DNA from: Prosthecobacter debontii
Lineage (GTDB): Bacteria > Verrucomicrobiota > Verrucomicrobiia > Chthoniobacterales > Chthoniobacteraceae
Assembly: GCA_945861385.1 (NCBI GenBank)
Contig: CAMAUI010000043.1
Location: forward strand, 1 to 35,056
Length of the DNA: 35,056 nucleotides
Direction of reading: 5' to 3'
The notes under the pieces are model-generated. The model had not been told where the DNA came from and did not search any database. It saw only the letters and a program-made list of their open reading frames with translations. This document shows, piece after piece, positions 24,001 to 31,323 of this stretch. The first letter of the stretch is position 1. The number at the start of each line of letters is the position of its first letter. The position numbers and the translations under genes were made by a program.

Positions 24001-27000
24001 TCATTTCCCGGAGCTTGCCGGCCACCGATTCCACCTCCCTGCGGACGCCCCGTGGGATGCGGTCGTGCTTGCCGCGGCTGGCCATTTCCGCCGCCGCTTT
24101 TTGAAAAGTGTCACTGCCATTGAGTTCCTTGAGCAACTCAATGACTTTCTCCACGGCTTTGCGGGCGTCCTGGTCCTTCAATTCAAGTTCCTTCAATTGC
24201 CCCGGCGCGAGATGCAACCGGGTGGCGATCCACGCCCAGTCGCGGGTCACGCTGGTGCGGGCTTGCGGCGCGCGCAGTTCCCATCGCTCCCGGGCGGACA
24301 GCCCCATCAGCCCCTCCAGCAATTCGTGCAGGTTGTGCCCACCCGTCAGAATCCGCAGGCTCTGGTCCAGTTCATCGAGCTGTGCATCGGCACCGTCCTG
24401 CTCCCCCGTGCGGGAGGAGCTGCGGATCGCCGGCAACGCCACGGTGGCACGCCGGATATCGCTGACATACGCGGTGTCCGCGGCAGCCCGGAATTCCTCG
24501 AGATCACCGTGGGTCTTGAAAATATCCGCCCGGGAATTCCAGCTCGCATCCAGCATCGCGCTTCGCTCGTCGGGAGTGAGCAACTCGACTTTTACAATGG
24601 CAGCCTGCTCCTTGCGCAGAAGGGCGATGTTTTTCCAAATCGGATCCAACTCCTCCATGAGATCGCGGTGAGTCACCGCGACCAGGCCCGGCGGCATTTT
24701 GACGGGCTCCGCGGGGAGCTTCAGCCTGGTGCTGATCAATTTCCCGGCGAGATCCGCCCTGACTTCAAATGACCTGGCCGTCTGGTTGCGGATTGCATGT
24801 TCGTATTGCTCAAGAAGAGGGGTGCGGGTCTTGTCCAAGGCTGCCGATCCGAGGGCGAATTCGCATTTCTCCCGCTCGAGGGCGAGATTGTCGCGGATGC
24901 CCTTGGAAGAATCACCCAGGGGGGCTCCGCGGGCGGCGGTCTGCTCAAGAACCGATTCGATGTTCTTGCTGGTGCCCAGCACGGTCTGAAAACGGGTTCC
25001 CAGCTTTTCCAATTCCTCCGGGGTCTTGCTCGCCTTGGCCTTGAGCACGATCCGGTTTTGCTCCGCGCCGAGCACTCCGCCGAGTTCGGCGGCTGCGTCA
25101 ATTTCTTCAGCCGAAAGCAAGAAGTGCGTCGTTTCCTGGGCGATGCGCATGAGTGTTTTTACGCCCGTCGCGGCGGCCACGACCTGACGCATAAGTTCGC
25201 GCGAGGCAGGGATGCCAGGATTGGCGGCGAGCAGTTTAACGACACGCCCCGCCTTTTGCGCGTCACCACCCTGGATCTGGCTGAGCATCTGCCCAAGCAG
25301 AACCAAGTCCGCCCCCTGATGATTGGCTGGCACCTCACGGAGCAAGACGTCGAACGCCACCCAAGCCTGGGAGAACTTCGCCTCGTAGTCTTCAAAGACG
25401 GCCGCAAGCGCCTGGATTGCCTGTACCCGCATGGGATCAGCGAATTCCGTCGCGTCAAATTTCCCGCTCACGAGTGTTGCCTCAGATCCCAGTTTCTCAC
25501 TCGAAACAACCACGGCCTGAAGGGCTGAGTGCAGCGTTTGAAAATCCTTGAGCACGGCAAGCCGCTTCATCTCGAATCCAGCCGCCACCACGGTGATCTG
25601 AAGGACTCGCGACTCCACTTTGTTGCCAGCGAAGTCAGTGGCTTCCAATTTCATCACAACCTGATCGCCCTCGCGGACGCCTTCCTCAAAAAGATCCCAA
25701 TCGCGCGTCACCCGTTTGTTGATCCCGGCATTTTTCACCAGCACGACCTCCCTCCATTTCGCGTCGTTGACTTTGATGAATTGAGACACCTGCGCGAGGC
25801 CGAAATCATCACTGGCAGTCCCGATGATTTTCACGATTTCGTTCGCGGGCGAAATCAGGTCGTTCTCGGGCTCGACCAGCGTAATCGCAGGCGCCAGGTC
25901 CGGGACTGCACGCAACTCGTATGCAGGGCCGAATTTGTTCTCAAATCCAGTTTCCTCGCTCACCAGATTCACCCGATAGGTCCCCGAGTCCTTGATCGGG
26001 ATCCGTGCCAGCAGGCGCCCATCTGACAGTCGCTCAAGTGGGATGAGGAGCTTCTTTCCACCCGCTTCGAGGTTCAACGCGCCGTTTTTCACCGGCTGGT
26101 TGGTGGTAATTTTGACCTCCACCTCGGTGCCGACCATCGCCTTGATGTCCCCGCTCTCCTCTTTCACGGTTTTCACTCCCAGGCCTGAGTAAGCGGGATG
26201 GTGGAAAGTCTTCTCAAACTCGACCTCGATGGGACGCGCCGCTGCCGTCAGGTGATAGTACCGGGAGCGGGCGTCACCGGCCTGAATCCGATAAGCCACG
26301 TTGCTGCGCCCCACCCTGATCGTCGTGGTGAAGCGGTCATTCCCGACCGGTGTCATCTCGGAGACATTGCGCGGCTCGTCCTTCACAACGGCTTCCACAT
26401 TGGCCGTGCCAACGACCGCCCCCCTGAGTTCGATCACCACGGTGATCACATCGCCTTGTGCGACGACCCGGTCTCCACCACTCGGCTCGATCACGAAAAT
26501 TTGGGTGTTGGCAACGTTGGCCAGATTGGCCCTGGGCGCGAAAGCACGCAGCAGCAAGGTGCCCAATCTCATCCGGCTCATGAGCATCAGCGCCGCCAGC
26601 GCCACCAGGATCACCGCGGCGACATTGATGTATCGCCTGATCAACGCGACCGGGAGCAGCGCCTCCACCTCGACATCCTGCATCCGCTCAGAGACATCCT
26701 TTTGCACCAGATCCCGGAACTGCACGGAGTCGAAGATGTCGCGCGTATCGGTTCCCAGTTCGACCGCGGACAGCAGATCCTCGCGCAGCTTTGGCTCTGC
26801 ATGTTCGAGAAGCCGCGCGATCTGCCGTTCATCCGGTGCGTGTCGCAACGGTCGCAAGCATTGCCGCCAAGCCACCGCGAAACTCGCCGCATACGCGCAG
26901 ATGCTCAGCGCCCAGCGCGCTCCGTCGGGAAGGAACGGGACAAAATAGTCAACCGCCGCGACCGACACCATCGCGGAAATCAATACCGCCACGGATGACA

Positions 27001-27088
27001 GCACGCCACGAAGGATGATCAGGCCCCGCCGCCGGTTGGCGAACGCTTTCAGCTTCTGGAAAATTAGCGGATCTATGTGGCTGCTCAT
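21038..27088 (-). CDS. Giant coiled-coil membrane protein, DUF4175-like, with GGEKPA tandem repeats
   Basis: 2016 residues. The N-terminus has two membrane segments (about 21-49 and 56-75) and a third at about 148-171, then Ig-like beta domains (to about 520) presumably outside the membrane. Next come very long charged, Ala/Glu/Lys-rich helices (about 530-1560) expected to form coiled coils. After that: roughly 24 hexapeptide units of the type PAGGEK/PEGGEK (about 1567-1710), an almost pure Ala/Glu stretch (1730-1833), a Pro/Gly-rich stretch (1840-1908) and a conserved-looking end (KLPSIATPKKADWGHLPPKL, then VPEEYRQAIELYYRVLAERA). Membrane layout and end resemble DUF4175-type proteins of Verrucomicrobia and Planctomycetes; function unknown, possibly envelope scaffolding. 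An intrinsic-terminator-like hairpin lies 33 nt before the ATG. The stop overlaps the peroxidase-like start. Confidence 0.8.
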   Translation of the reverse strand: MSSHIDPLIFQKLKAFANRRRGLIILRGVLSSVAVLISAMVSVAAVDYFVPFLPDGARWALSICAYAASFAVAWRQCLRPLRHAPDERQIARLLEHAEPKLREDLLSAVELGTDTRDIFDSVQFRDLVQKDVSERMQDVEVEALLPVALIRRYINVAAVILVALAALMLMSRMRLGTLLLRAFAPRANLANVANTQIFVIEPSGGDRVVAQGDVITVVIELRGAVVGTANVEAVVKDEPRNVSEMTPVGNDRFTTTIRVGRSNVAYRIQAGDARSRYYHLTAAARPIEVEFEKTFHHPAYSGLGVKTVKEESGDIKAMVGTEVEVKITTNQPVKNGALNLEAGGKKLLIPLERLSDGRLLARIPIKDSGTYRVNLVSEETGFENKFGPAYELRAVPDLAPAITLVEPENDLISPANEIVKIIGTASDDFGLAQVSQFIKVNDAKWREVVLVKNAGINKRVTRDWDLFEEGVREGDQVVMKLEATDFAGNKVESRVLQITVVAAGFEMKRLAVLKDFQTLHSALQAVVVSSEKLGSEATLVSGKFDATEFADPMRVQAIQALAAVFEDYEAKFSQAWVAFDVLLREVPANHQGADLVLLGQMLSQIQGGDAQKAGRVVKLLAANPGIPASRELMRQVVAAATGVKTLMRIAQETTHFLLSAEEIDAAAELGGVLGAEQNRIVLKAKASKTPEELEKLGTRFQTVLGTSKNIESVLEQTAARGAPLGDSSKGIRDNLALEREKCEFALGSAALDKTRTPLLEQYEHAIRNQTARSFEVRADLAGKLISTRLKLPAEPVKMPPGLVAVTHRDLMEELDPIWKNIALLRKEQAAIVKVELLTPDERSAMLDASWNSRADIFKTHGDLEEFRAAADTAYVSDIRRATVALPAIRSSSRTGEQDGADAQLDELDQSLRILTGGHNLHELLEGLMGLSARERWELRAPQARTSVTRDWAWIATRLHLAPGQLKELELKDQDARKAVEKVIELLKELNGSDTFQKAAAEMASRGKHDRIPRGVRREVESVAGKLREMMAILRAPMETARRRLEKLTPKISEFALALAKEEAALKLVTAGQAQEALQTAAGANRNRTQPQLAQQRLINRKIETLKDLIRADANEQNILKKDQRERMRDANDAIALLKEPPPRAEQALLDATLAAEASQQKSELDAAVEQEGKIVDALNLIAKNYAALEQGKVSDESRLALREVEKEQGIKEELDEEFAKAAMLERMEKKSAEDLLKELEAKLPTHPEMRKELDSISKNALASALGNLQSATQIESAVAKQVGEQSAKAKNPKTNMSALEAARLAAALMREAKSAAELANQAAVNSDNNQIVERAKSAVGKTAPAVTASDATVEAAQRLEKSSAVKDVLKFASVVVEKAEFMISLAGAFSGEANDVAQRAKAELQKPGPKNETHQQLDQQATTATQKATQAIEAARRAQEAAKEAAEQAQIIANNPDSAPANPRLAAAAIEQAPVEEKTNEAASEVARAARHEKRLENKELGSKFEELAKKIDETAKDEVLAAEKALREEKNPDEVLAPVQKAHEELAQNAKELKEASQAPENGEEPVGGEKPAGGEKPEGGEKPAGGEKPAGGEKPEGGEKPEGGEKPAGGEKPAGGEKPAGGEKPAGGEKPAGGEKPAGGEKPAGGEKPAGGEKPAGGEKPAGGEKPAGGEKPAGGEKPAGGEKPAGGEKPAGGEKPAGGEKPEGGENSETPVEGSPKVTSEEQKAFARALDALDQELNEAASAEAAAQTATDAAAAEIAAAEAAANAEAKAQAAAAAAAQAAAAAKASPSPEAEAALAAAQAAAEAAAAEAAEATAEAAEAAEASAAAADGAMPAPAPGKNLTGGAPPPPGSEAPGLPGPPGEPPPPGSTPPPPGPAGQIPGGMPVPIPGGPPGPPQPGSLAEMAKAAMDRMRQDRNPKPSPIKGKPSMTAVPKSTGGADLAGPDTAGKLPSIATPKKADWGHLPPKLAENLTKAQREVVPEEYRQAIELYYRVLAERAKQTTITPDKDGLKK
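21959..22391 (-). repeat. 18-bp coding tandem repeat (about 24 units, PAGGEK)
   Basis: Tandem 18-bp units encoding PAGGEK with some PEGGEK, running in phase inside the giant coiled-coil gene. Units differ mainly at third codon positions (GCC/ACC and GGC/GGT/GGG variants), which argues for protein-level conservation plus local copy-number turnover. Such arrays are prone to length changes by slippage. Confidence 0.95.
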
Positions 27089-27120
27089 TCAAGTGTCTGT
27101 GGTTGCAATTTCACGGATGT

Positions 27121-27140
27121 CAAAAACCCGGCTTGCCGGG
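27121..27140 (-). terminator. Terminator-like hairpin in the leader of the coiled-coil gene (possible attenuator)
   Basis: On the minus strand: CCCGGC AA GCCGGG TTTTTG (5-6 bp GC stem, small loop, five T), ending 33 nt before the ATG at 27088. No minus-strand gene lies upstream before the divergent esterase gene, so it would act on the gene's own transcript or on antisense readthrough. Confidence 0.5.
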
Positions 27141-27234
27141 GAATGTTGGACTTCATCTCCGAAAGGCCTGCACGCTGCAAGTGATAGCATCCTTCAAAAA
27201 TAAGGAGACGCAGCACGGGCGAAGGGCGCGTTTC

Positions 27235-27363
27235 GGGTAGGGTGGGCATCCTACCCGCCGAGCGACGCATCTTGCGTCGCGGCCGCGCGGCGTTGCATTC
27301 TACGCCACGGAAGTTCGTTCGGGCGAGACGCCCCAACCGGCGGGCGTGACGCCCACCCTACCC
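27235..27363. repeat. REP-like composite palindrome
   Basis: 129-bp element in the 391-bp gap 27089-27479. The outer arms GGGTAGGGTGGGC (27235-27247) and GCCCACCCTACCC (27351-27363) are perfect inverted repeats containing GTAG. Inner stems: GGGTAGG/CCTACCC (27235-27256) and GCGACGCA/TGCGTCGC (27262-27280). It is unrelated in sequence to the 13551 element but has the same design. Nothing else is seen in this gap apart from the leader hairpin listed separately. Confidence 0.8.
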
Positions 27364-27479
27364 GCGACACTCCGCTCGCTTTCGCGAGACTCATTATTTC
27401 TGAAAGTTGGTATCAGACAGCAGGGAGGGCGCTCACCGCACCCCTTGACCATCGCACGCGTCCCCGCCAGCGTGTCGCA

Positions 27480-28724
27480 GTGCGTCCGTTACTCATCTCC
27501 ACGCTCGCCGTGATCATCGCATCCGCAGCCGATTTCCCATCACCCTCCAATCTTCCCGCCTCGGCGACGATTCCAGATCCCCTCGTCATGCGCGACGGCA
27601 CCGCCGTCACGACCGCCGACGATTGGAAAACCAAGCGCGCCCCGGAATTGCGCGCCCTTTTCCAGCATTACATGTACGGCGCACCCCCCACCGCACCCGC
27701 CGTGACCGGCAAGCTCATCCACGAAGACAAGGCCGCGCTCGGCGGCAAAGCCACACTGCGCGAGGTCGAAGTATCCATCGGCCTCGATACGCCCGTCCGC
27801 CTTCTCATCGTCACGCCGAACGATGCAAAGAAGCCCGTCCCCTGCTTCCTCGGCATGAATTTCTCCGGCAACTTCCGGCTTCTCGACGACCCGAAAATCG
27901 CCCCGCCGCGCTGGGCCCCGAACGCAGCGGCTGCATCCGACGTGAATCGCGGGAAGGAGCGCGCCACATGGGCAATCGAACAGTGCATCGCCCGCGGCTA
28001 TGCCGTCGCAAATTTTCACAGCGGCGACGTCGTCCCGGACGACAAGGCCGCCGCGGAAACAGTGCTGAAAAAACTCCGCGCCGGGGATGCCGCAGAGCGC
28101 GGCCCGGCGGACACGGCGACCATCATGGCGTGGGCCTGGGGATTCTCGCGCATGGTGGATCACCTGCTCACCGTTCCCGAAATCGCCGGCGCGCGCATCG
28201 CCGCCGTCGGCCATTCACGCAACGGAAAAACCGCCCTGCTCGCCGCCGCATTTGACGAGCGCATCGCCCTCGCCATCCCGAGCCAGGCCGGCTGCGGCGG
28301 CACCGCGCCGAACCGCATTTCCAGCCCGAACCCCGGCGCCCGTCCCGCCGCTGAGACCGTCGCAATCATCAACAAAAACTTCCCCCATTGGTTCTCCGGT
28401 AATTTCAAGGCATTCAGTGGCGCCGTCGAAAAACTCCCGTTCGACCAGCATTGCCTCATCGCCCTCTGCGCCCCCCGCCCCGTCCTCCTCAGCAACGCGG
28501 AGCAGGACGCATGGGCCAATCCCGACGGCCAGTTCGACATGCTCCGCGCAGCCGCCCCCGTGTATGCGCTGCTCGGCGAAAAAATCGCGCTCCCCGCACA
28601 GCGCCCTGCCCTCGATTCATTGCTCAACGAACGCCTCGGCTACTTCATCCGCCCCGGCAAACACTCGATGACCACACCCGACTGGAACGTGTGGCTCGAT
28701 TACGCGGACAAGTGGCTGAAGTGA
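27480..28724 (+). CDS. Secreted CE15-like esterase (glucuronoyl methylesterase / acetyl xylan esterase type)
   Basis: 414-residue alpha/beta-hydrolase with a signal peptide (1-17). CE15 enzymes cut ester bonds between lignin and glucuronoxylan. The nucleophile elbow GHSRNGKTAL places the catalytic Ser at 246; the catalytic His is H395 in RPGKHSMTTPDW. The acid is uncertain: E341/D343 in SNAEQDAWANP is one option, because the position after strand 6 is Gln269 in PSQAGCGG where many relatives have Glu. MNFSGN (126-131) fits the oxyanion side. Start is GTG 27480, the only start that leaves the signal peptide intact. The next gene begins 13 bp downstream, so the two are an operon probably aimed at plant polysaccharide. 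Confidence 0.85.
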   Translation: MRPLLISTLAVIIASAADFPSPSNLPASATIPDPLVMRDGTAVTTADDWKTKRAPELRALFQHYMYGAPPTAPAVTGKLIHEDKAALGGKATLREVEVSIGLDTPVRLLIVTPNDAKKPVPCFLGMNFSGNFRLLDDPKIAPPRWAPNAAAASDVNRGKERATWAIEQCIARGYAVANFHSGDVVPDDKAAAETVLKKLRAGDAAERGPADTATIMAWAWGFSRMVDHLLTVPEIAGARIAAVGHSRNGKTALLAAAFDERIALAIPSQAGCGGTAPNRISSPNPGARPAAETVAIINKNFPHWFSGNFKAFSGAVEKLPFDQHCLIALCAPRPVLLSNAEQDAWANPDGQFDMLRAAAPVYALLGEKIALPAQRPALDSLLNERLGYFIRPGKHSMTTPDWNVWLDYADKWLK

Positions 28725-28737
28725 TTGCTGGCAGTCC

Positions 28738-29970
28738 ATGACAGCCATCTTCCGCCACCTGTGCCTTTTCGCGGCGACGGCACTCGCCGCCCGCGCCGAG
28801 CTGCGCGTGCCTTCCTTCACCGCCTACACGGATCCCGATCCAAACTCGCCACGCATTTCGTCACTCAGCGGCATCACGGGCTGGACAAATCCGGAGCAAC
28901 GCGTGCTGTGGTTCGGCCAGATCAAGACCGCGGGGAGACTCACCGCCACGGTTGCAATGGATCTTCCGAAGGACGCGCCCACCAAATTGCGCCTCACAGT
29001 CGCCGGACGCTCGGCCGATGCCACGGCAACTCCCGCCAATGCCGGCGTGTTGAGCTTCGGGGAGTTCACTGTGCCCGCAGGCTACGTGCGATTTGAACTC
29101 GCCTCGCTGAACCCCGCTGGCACGGATGCCGGTCAAATCCGCGAACTCATCCTCGATGGCCCGGCCACCGCGGACGCTCACTTCAACCACGATCCCCGCC
29201 GCAACGCCGCGAGCGTGCATCTTGCCTACACCGCGCCGAAGGACACCAACGTCGCCGTCTTCTACAACGAAATGACCGGCGTGGATGATCCAGTGGCGAC
29301 CTACTACATGGCGTGCGGATTTTCGCGCGGCTACTTCGGCATGCAGGTCAACTCGCCCACGGAGCGCCGCATCATTTTTTCCGTCTGGGACGCAGCCAGC
29401 GGCGCGGATGCAAAAGACCGGAGCACCGTCGCGGAGGAGAACCACACGAAGCTGCTCGCGAAAGGCGCGGGCGTCCACGCGAGCGTCTTCGGCAACGAAG
29501 GCACCGGCGGCCACTCGCATCTCGTGTACCCGTGGAAGACCGGCAGCACGCAACGATTCGCCGTCTCGGTGAAGCCGGACGGGACGTTCACCGACTACAC
29601 CGGCTGGTGGTTTCACCCGGAGGAAAAAAAGTGGACACTCATCGCAAGCTTCCGCGCGCCCAAGGACGGAAAGTGGCTGCGCGGGCTCTATTCGTTCTCG
29701 GAAAACTTCGGCGGCAGCACCGGCCACCTGCGACGCAAGGCGCTCTACGGCCCGCAGTGGATTCGCACGGACAAAGGCGGGTGGCGCGAGATCACCGAGG
29801 CGTCATTCAGCCACGACCCCACGGGCAAGTCCGCGCGGCTGGATCGCTTCATGGGCGTGGAAAATGGCCGCTTCTTTTTGTCGCACGGCGGCTTCGTCGA
29901 AGGCTTCACCAAATACGGTGAAAAATTCACGCGCCCCGCGACCAACATGCCGCCCGTGGATTTCCCGTAG
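28738..29970 (+). CDS. Secreted DUF5077-DUF3472 protein
   Basis: 410 residues with a signal peptide (1-20, cleavage after ARA). The N-terminal part (about 25-140) matches the DUF5077 sandwich and the rest DUF3472, recognisable from YYMACGFSRGYFGMQVNSPT, IIFSVWDAASGAD, GTGGHSHLVYPWKTG and YTGWWFHPEEKKWTLIASFR. These proteins are common in Bacteroidetes and Verrucomicrobiota polysaccharide loci; the biochemical role is not established and lectin-like glycan binding is a guess. It follows the CE15-like esterase by 13 bp on the same strand. No Shine-Dalgarno motif precedes the ATG. Confidence 0.85.
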   Translation: MTAIFRHLCLFAATALAARAELRVPSFTAYTDPDPNSPRISSLSGITGWTNPEQRVLWFGQIKTAGRLTATVAMDLPKDAPTKLRLTVAGRSADATATPANAGVLSFGEFTVPAGYVRFELASLNPAGTDAGQIRELILDGPATADAHFNHDPRRNAASVHLAYTAPKDTNVAVFYNEMTGVDDPVATYYMACGFSRGYFGMQVNSPTERRIIFSVWDAASGADAKDRSTVAEENHTKLLAKGAGVHASVFGNEGTGGHSHLVYPWKTGSTQRFAVSVKPDGTFTDYTGWWFHPEEKKWTLIASFRAPKDGKWLRGLYSFSENFGGSTGHLRRKALYGPQWIRTDKGGWREITEASFSHDPTGKSARLDRFMGVENGRFFLSHGGFVEGFTKYGEKFTRPATNMPPVDFP

Positions 29971-30074
29971 TTGCCGGCCCCATCCGCAACGATTCCGCTG
30001 CGCGGGGCGCGCCGCTTCCGCCTCCACTTCCGGCATCGCAGCGCGGAAACGCAATCGCATTCTCAAACTCCAAT

Positions 30075-30334
30075 GTGACACAGCCCGTCCCGGCTGTGCC
30101 CGGCGCGGCAACGCGGGAGATCATCAGTTCCCTGCTGCTCTGCGCGGACGACCCGGATTTCATCGTCCGCCGCCAACTTGCACTGACGCTCGGCGTATTT
30201 CGTGCCGCCGACGCCAGCACAGGCGAGGACGCCCGTGCCACACTCGCACGTCTCGCGGAGCGAGACGACTACTATGAGATGCGCGTCGCGATCATGTCGT
30301 CGCCGATGTGCTCGCATGGATCCGGGAAAAGTAG
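30075..30334 (+). pseudogene. Degraded fragment of a HEAT-repeat protein (PVC-type dehydrogenase/cytochrome style)
   Basis: The 413-bp stretch 29971-30383 has no intact gene. In frame 3 it encodes DDPDFIVRRQLALTLGVF, then LARLAERDDYYEMRVAIMSS, the HEAT-like pattern (DPxVRxQLALxLG and ALARLA plus an RxAhhSS ending) typical of the large PVC membrane-bound dehydrogenases. Just after that, frame 2 reads VVADVLAWIREK followed by TAG at 30332-30334, which looks like the end of such a protein. A frameshift or internal deletion seems to have joined two pieces of one former gene. The HEAT frame happens to stay open into the Hsp33-like gene. Alternative: an N-terminal extension of that gene, which I think unlikely. 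Confidence 0.5.
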
Positions 30335-30383
30335 GCGTGTTCTTCGTGGAAATGGGCGTCCGCTTCTGCATAGGCTGGGCGGG

Positions 30384-31193
30384 ATGAGCGAAAGCACCGA
30401 TCAGCCGCAGGGCCTGGAGATCCGCACGTATTTTGTCCGCAATCGCAACGCGCTCGTGGCGCGGGCGGACTTCGGGGAGCTTTACGTGGACTACTATCTG
30501 CACCAGGCGCAGCACGATTTCCGGCACTTGCCGGAACATGCGGAGCTGATGAAGGACGCGCTTGCGGCGCTGACGCTGCATTGCGCGTCGCGCCCGCTGA
30601 ATGAGAACACCGCGTGGACGATCCATTTCGCCGATCCGCTCGTGAATCTGTTCGTCACGGGCGACAATGTGCGGGGCGCGGTGGTCGGCCAGCTCTTCAC
30701 CGAGAACGTGAAGGAGGACGGACGGAACCTCCTGATGAGCGACATTCTGCGCGGCGATCCGCGGCATGGCTACGAGCCGCCGCGGCGGAGCGTGGTGGAA
30801 CTCACGGGCACGGATGTCTTCGGGGCGGTGGAGCGATTTTACGAGCGGAGCGAGCAGCGACCCGCGCGCTTGTTCCGCTGCGCCGAGGAGGATTTCGTGA
30901 TGGTGAGCGCGCATCCGGATTGCGACATGGAGTGGTTCGAGGCGCTGGACGACAGCGCGGTGCGTGTGCTGGACAGAGGCGAGGAACTGAGCCTGCTGGA
31001 ACGGCGATTTTACCGCTGGGACTGCGGCTGCACCGGGTTGCGGATGATGCAGGTGCTGGCGCCGATGATGCGCAATGACCCGGATCAGCTTTTCGGCGAC
31101 GAGTCATCGCTCCGCATGAGTTGCCCGCGCTGCGGCGCCCGCCATGCGATCACGCGCGAAGCGCTCGAGGCCTATGTCGCGGAAGGAAAGTGA
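30384..31193 (+). CDS. hslO: Hsp33-like redox-regulated chaperone
   Basis: 269 residues; E. coli Hsp33 has 292. Hsp33 is a cytosolic holdase activated by oxidation of a four-cysteine zinc centre. Here the C-terminal centre is C214-x-C216 and C247-xx-C250 (RWDCGCTGLRMMQVLAPM; SLRMSCPRCGARHAI), with the expected CxC and CxxC spacing of about 30. The N-terminal fold is recognisable (RTYFVRNRNALVARADF, and DALAALTLHCASRPLNEN at the usual LlsxlLgAAAL position) but divergent. ATG 30384 is chosen because the protein then begins where Hsp33s begin, with GGGCGGG just before it; the frame is open further upstream through the HEAT remnant. Lone gene, no obvious partner. Confidence 0.83.
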   Translation: MSESTDQPQGLEIRTYFVRNRNALVARADFGELYVDYYLHQAQHDFRHLPEHAELMKDALAALTLHCASRPLNENTAWTIHFADPLVNLFVTGDNVRGAVVGQLFTENVKEDGRNLLMSDILRGDPRHGYEPPRRSVVELTGTDVFGAVERFYERSEQRPARLFRCAEEDFVMVSAHPDCDMEWFEALDDSAVRVLDRGEELSLLERRFYRWDCGCTGLRMMQVLAPMMRNDPDQLFGDESSLRMSCPRCGARHAITREALEAYVAEGK

Positions 31194-31323
31194 ATGTCCG
31201 CGCCCGCCGGGTTGTTTGCCGTGAAGCTGGGATTCCAAGGTGTTGGTTTGCCCACGCTGCTGCCCGGTCACAGGACTGATTGGAATTGTCAGCCTGCGCG
31301 ACTGGGCCTACACGCGGCCGTGT

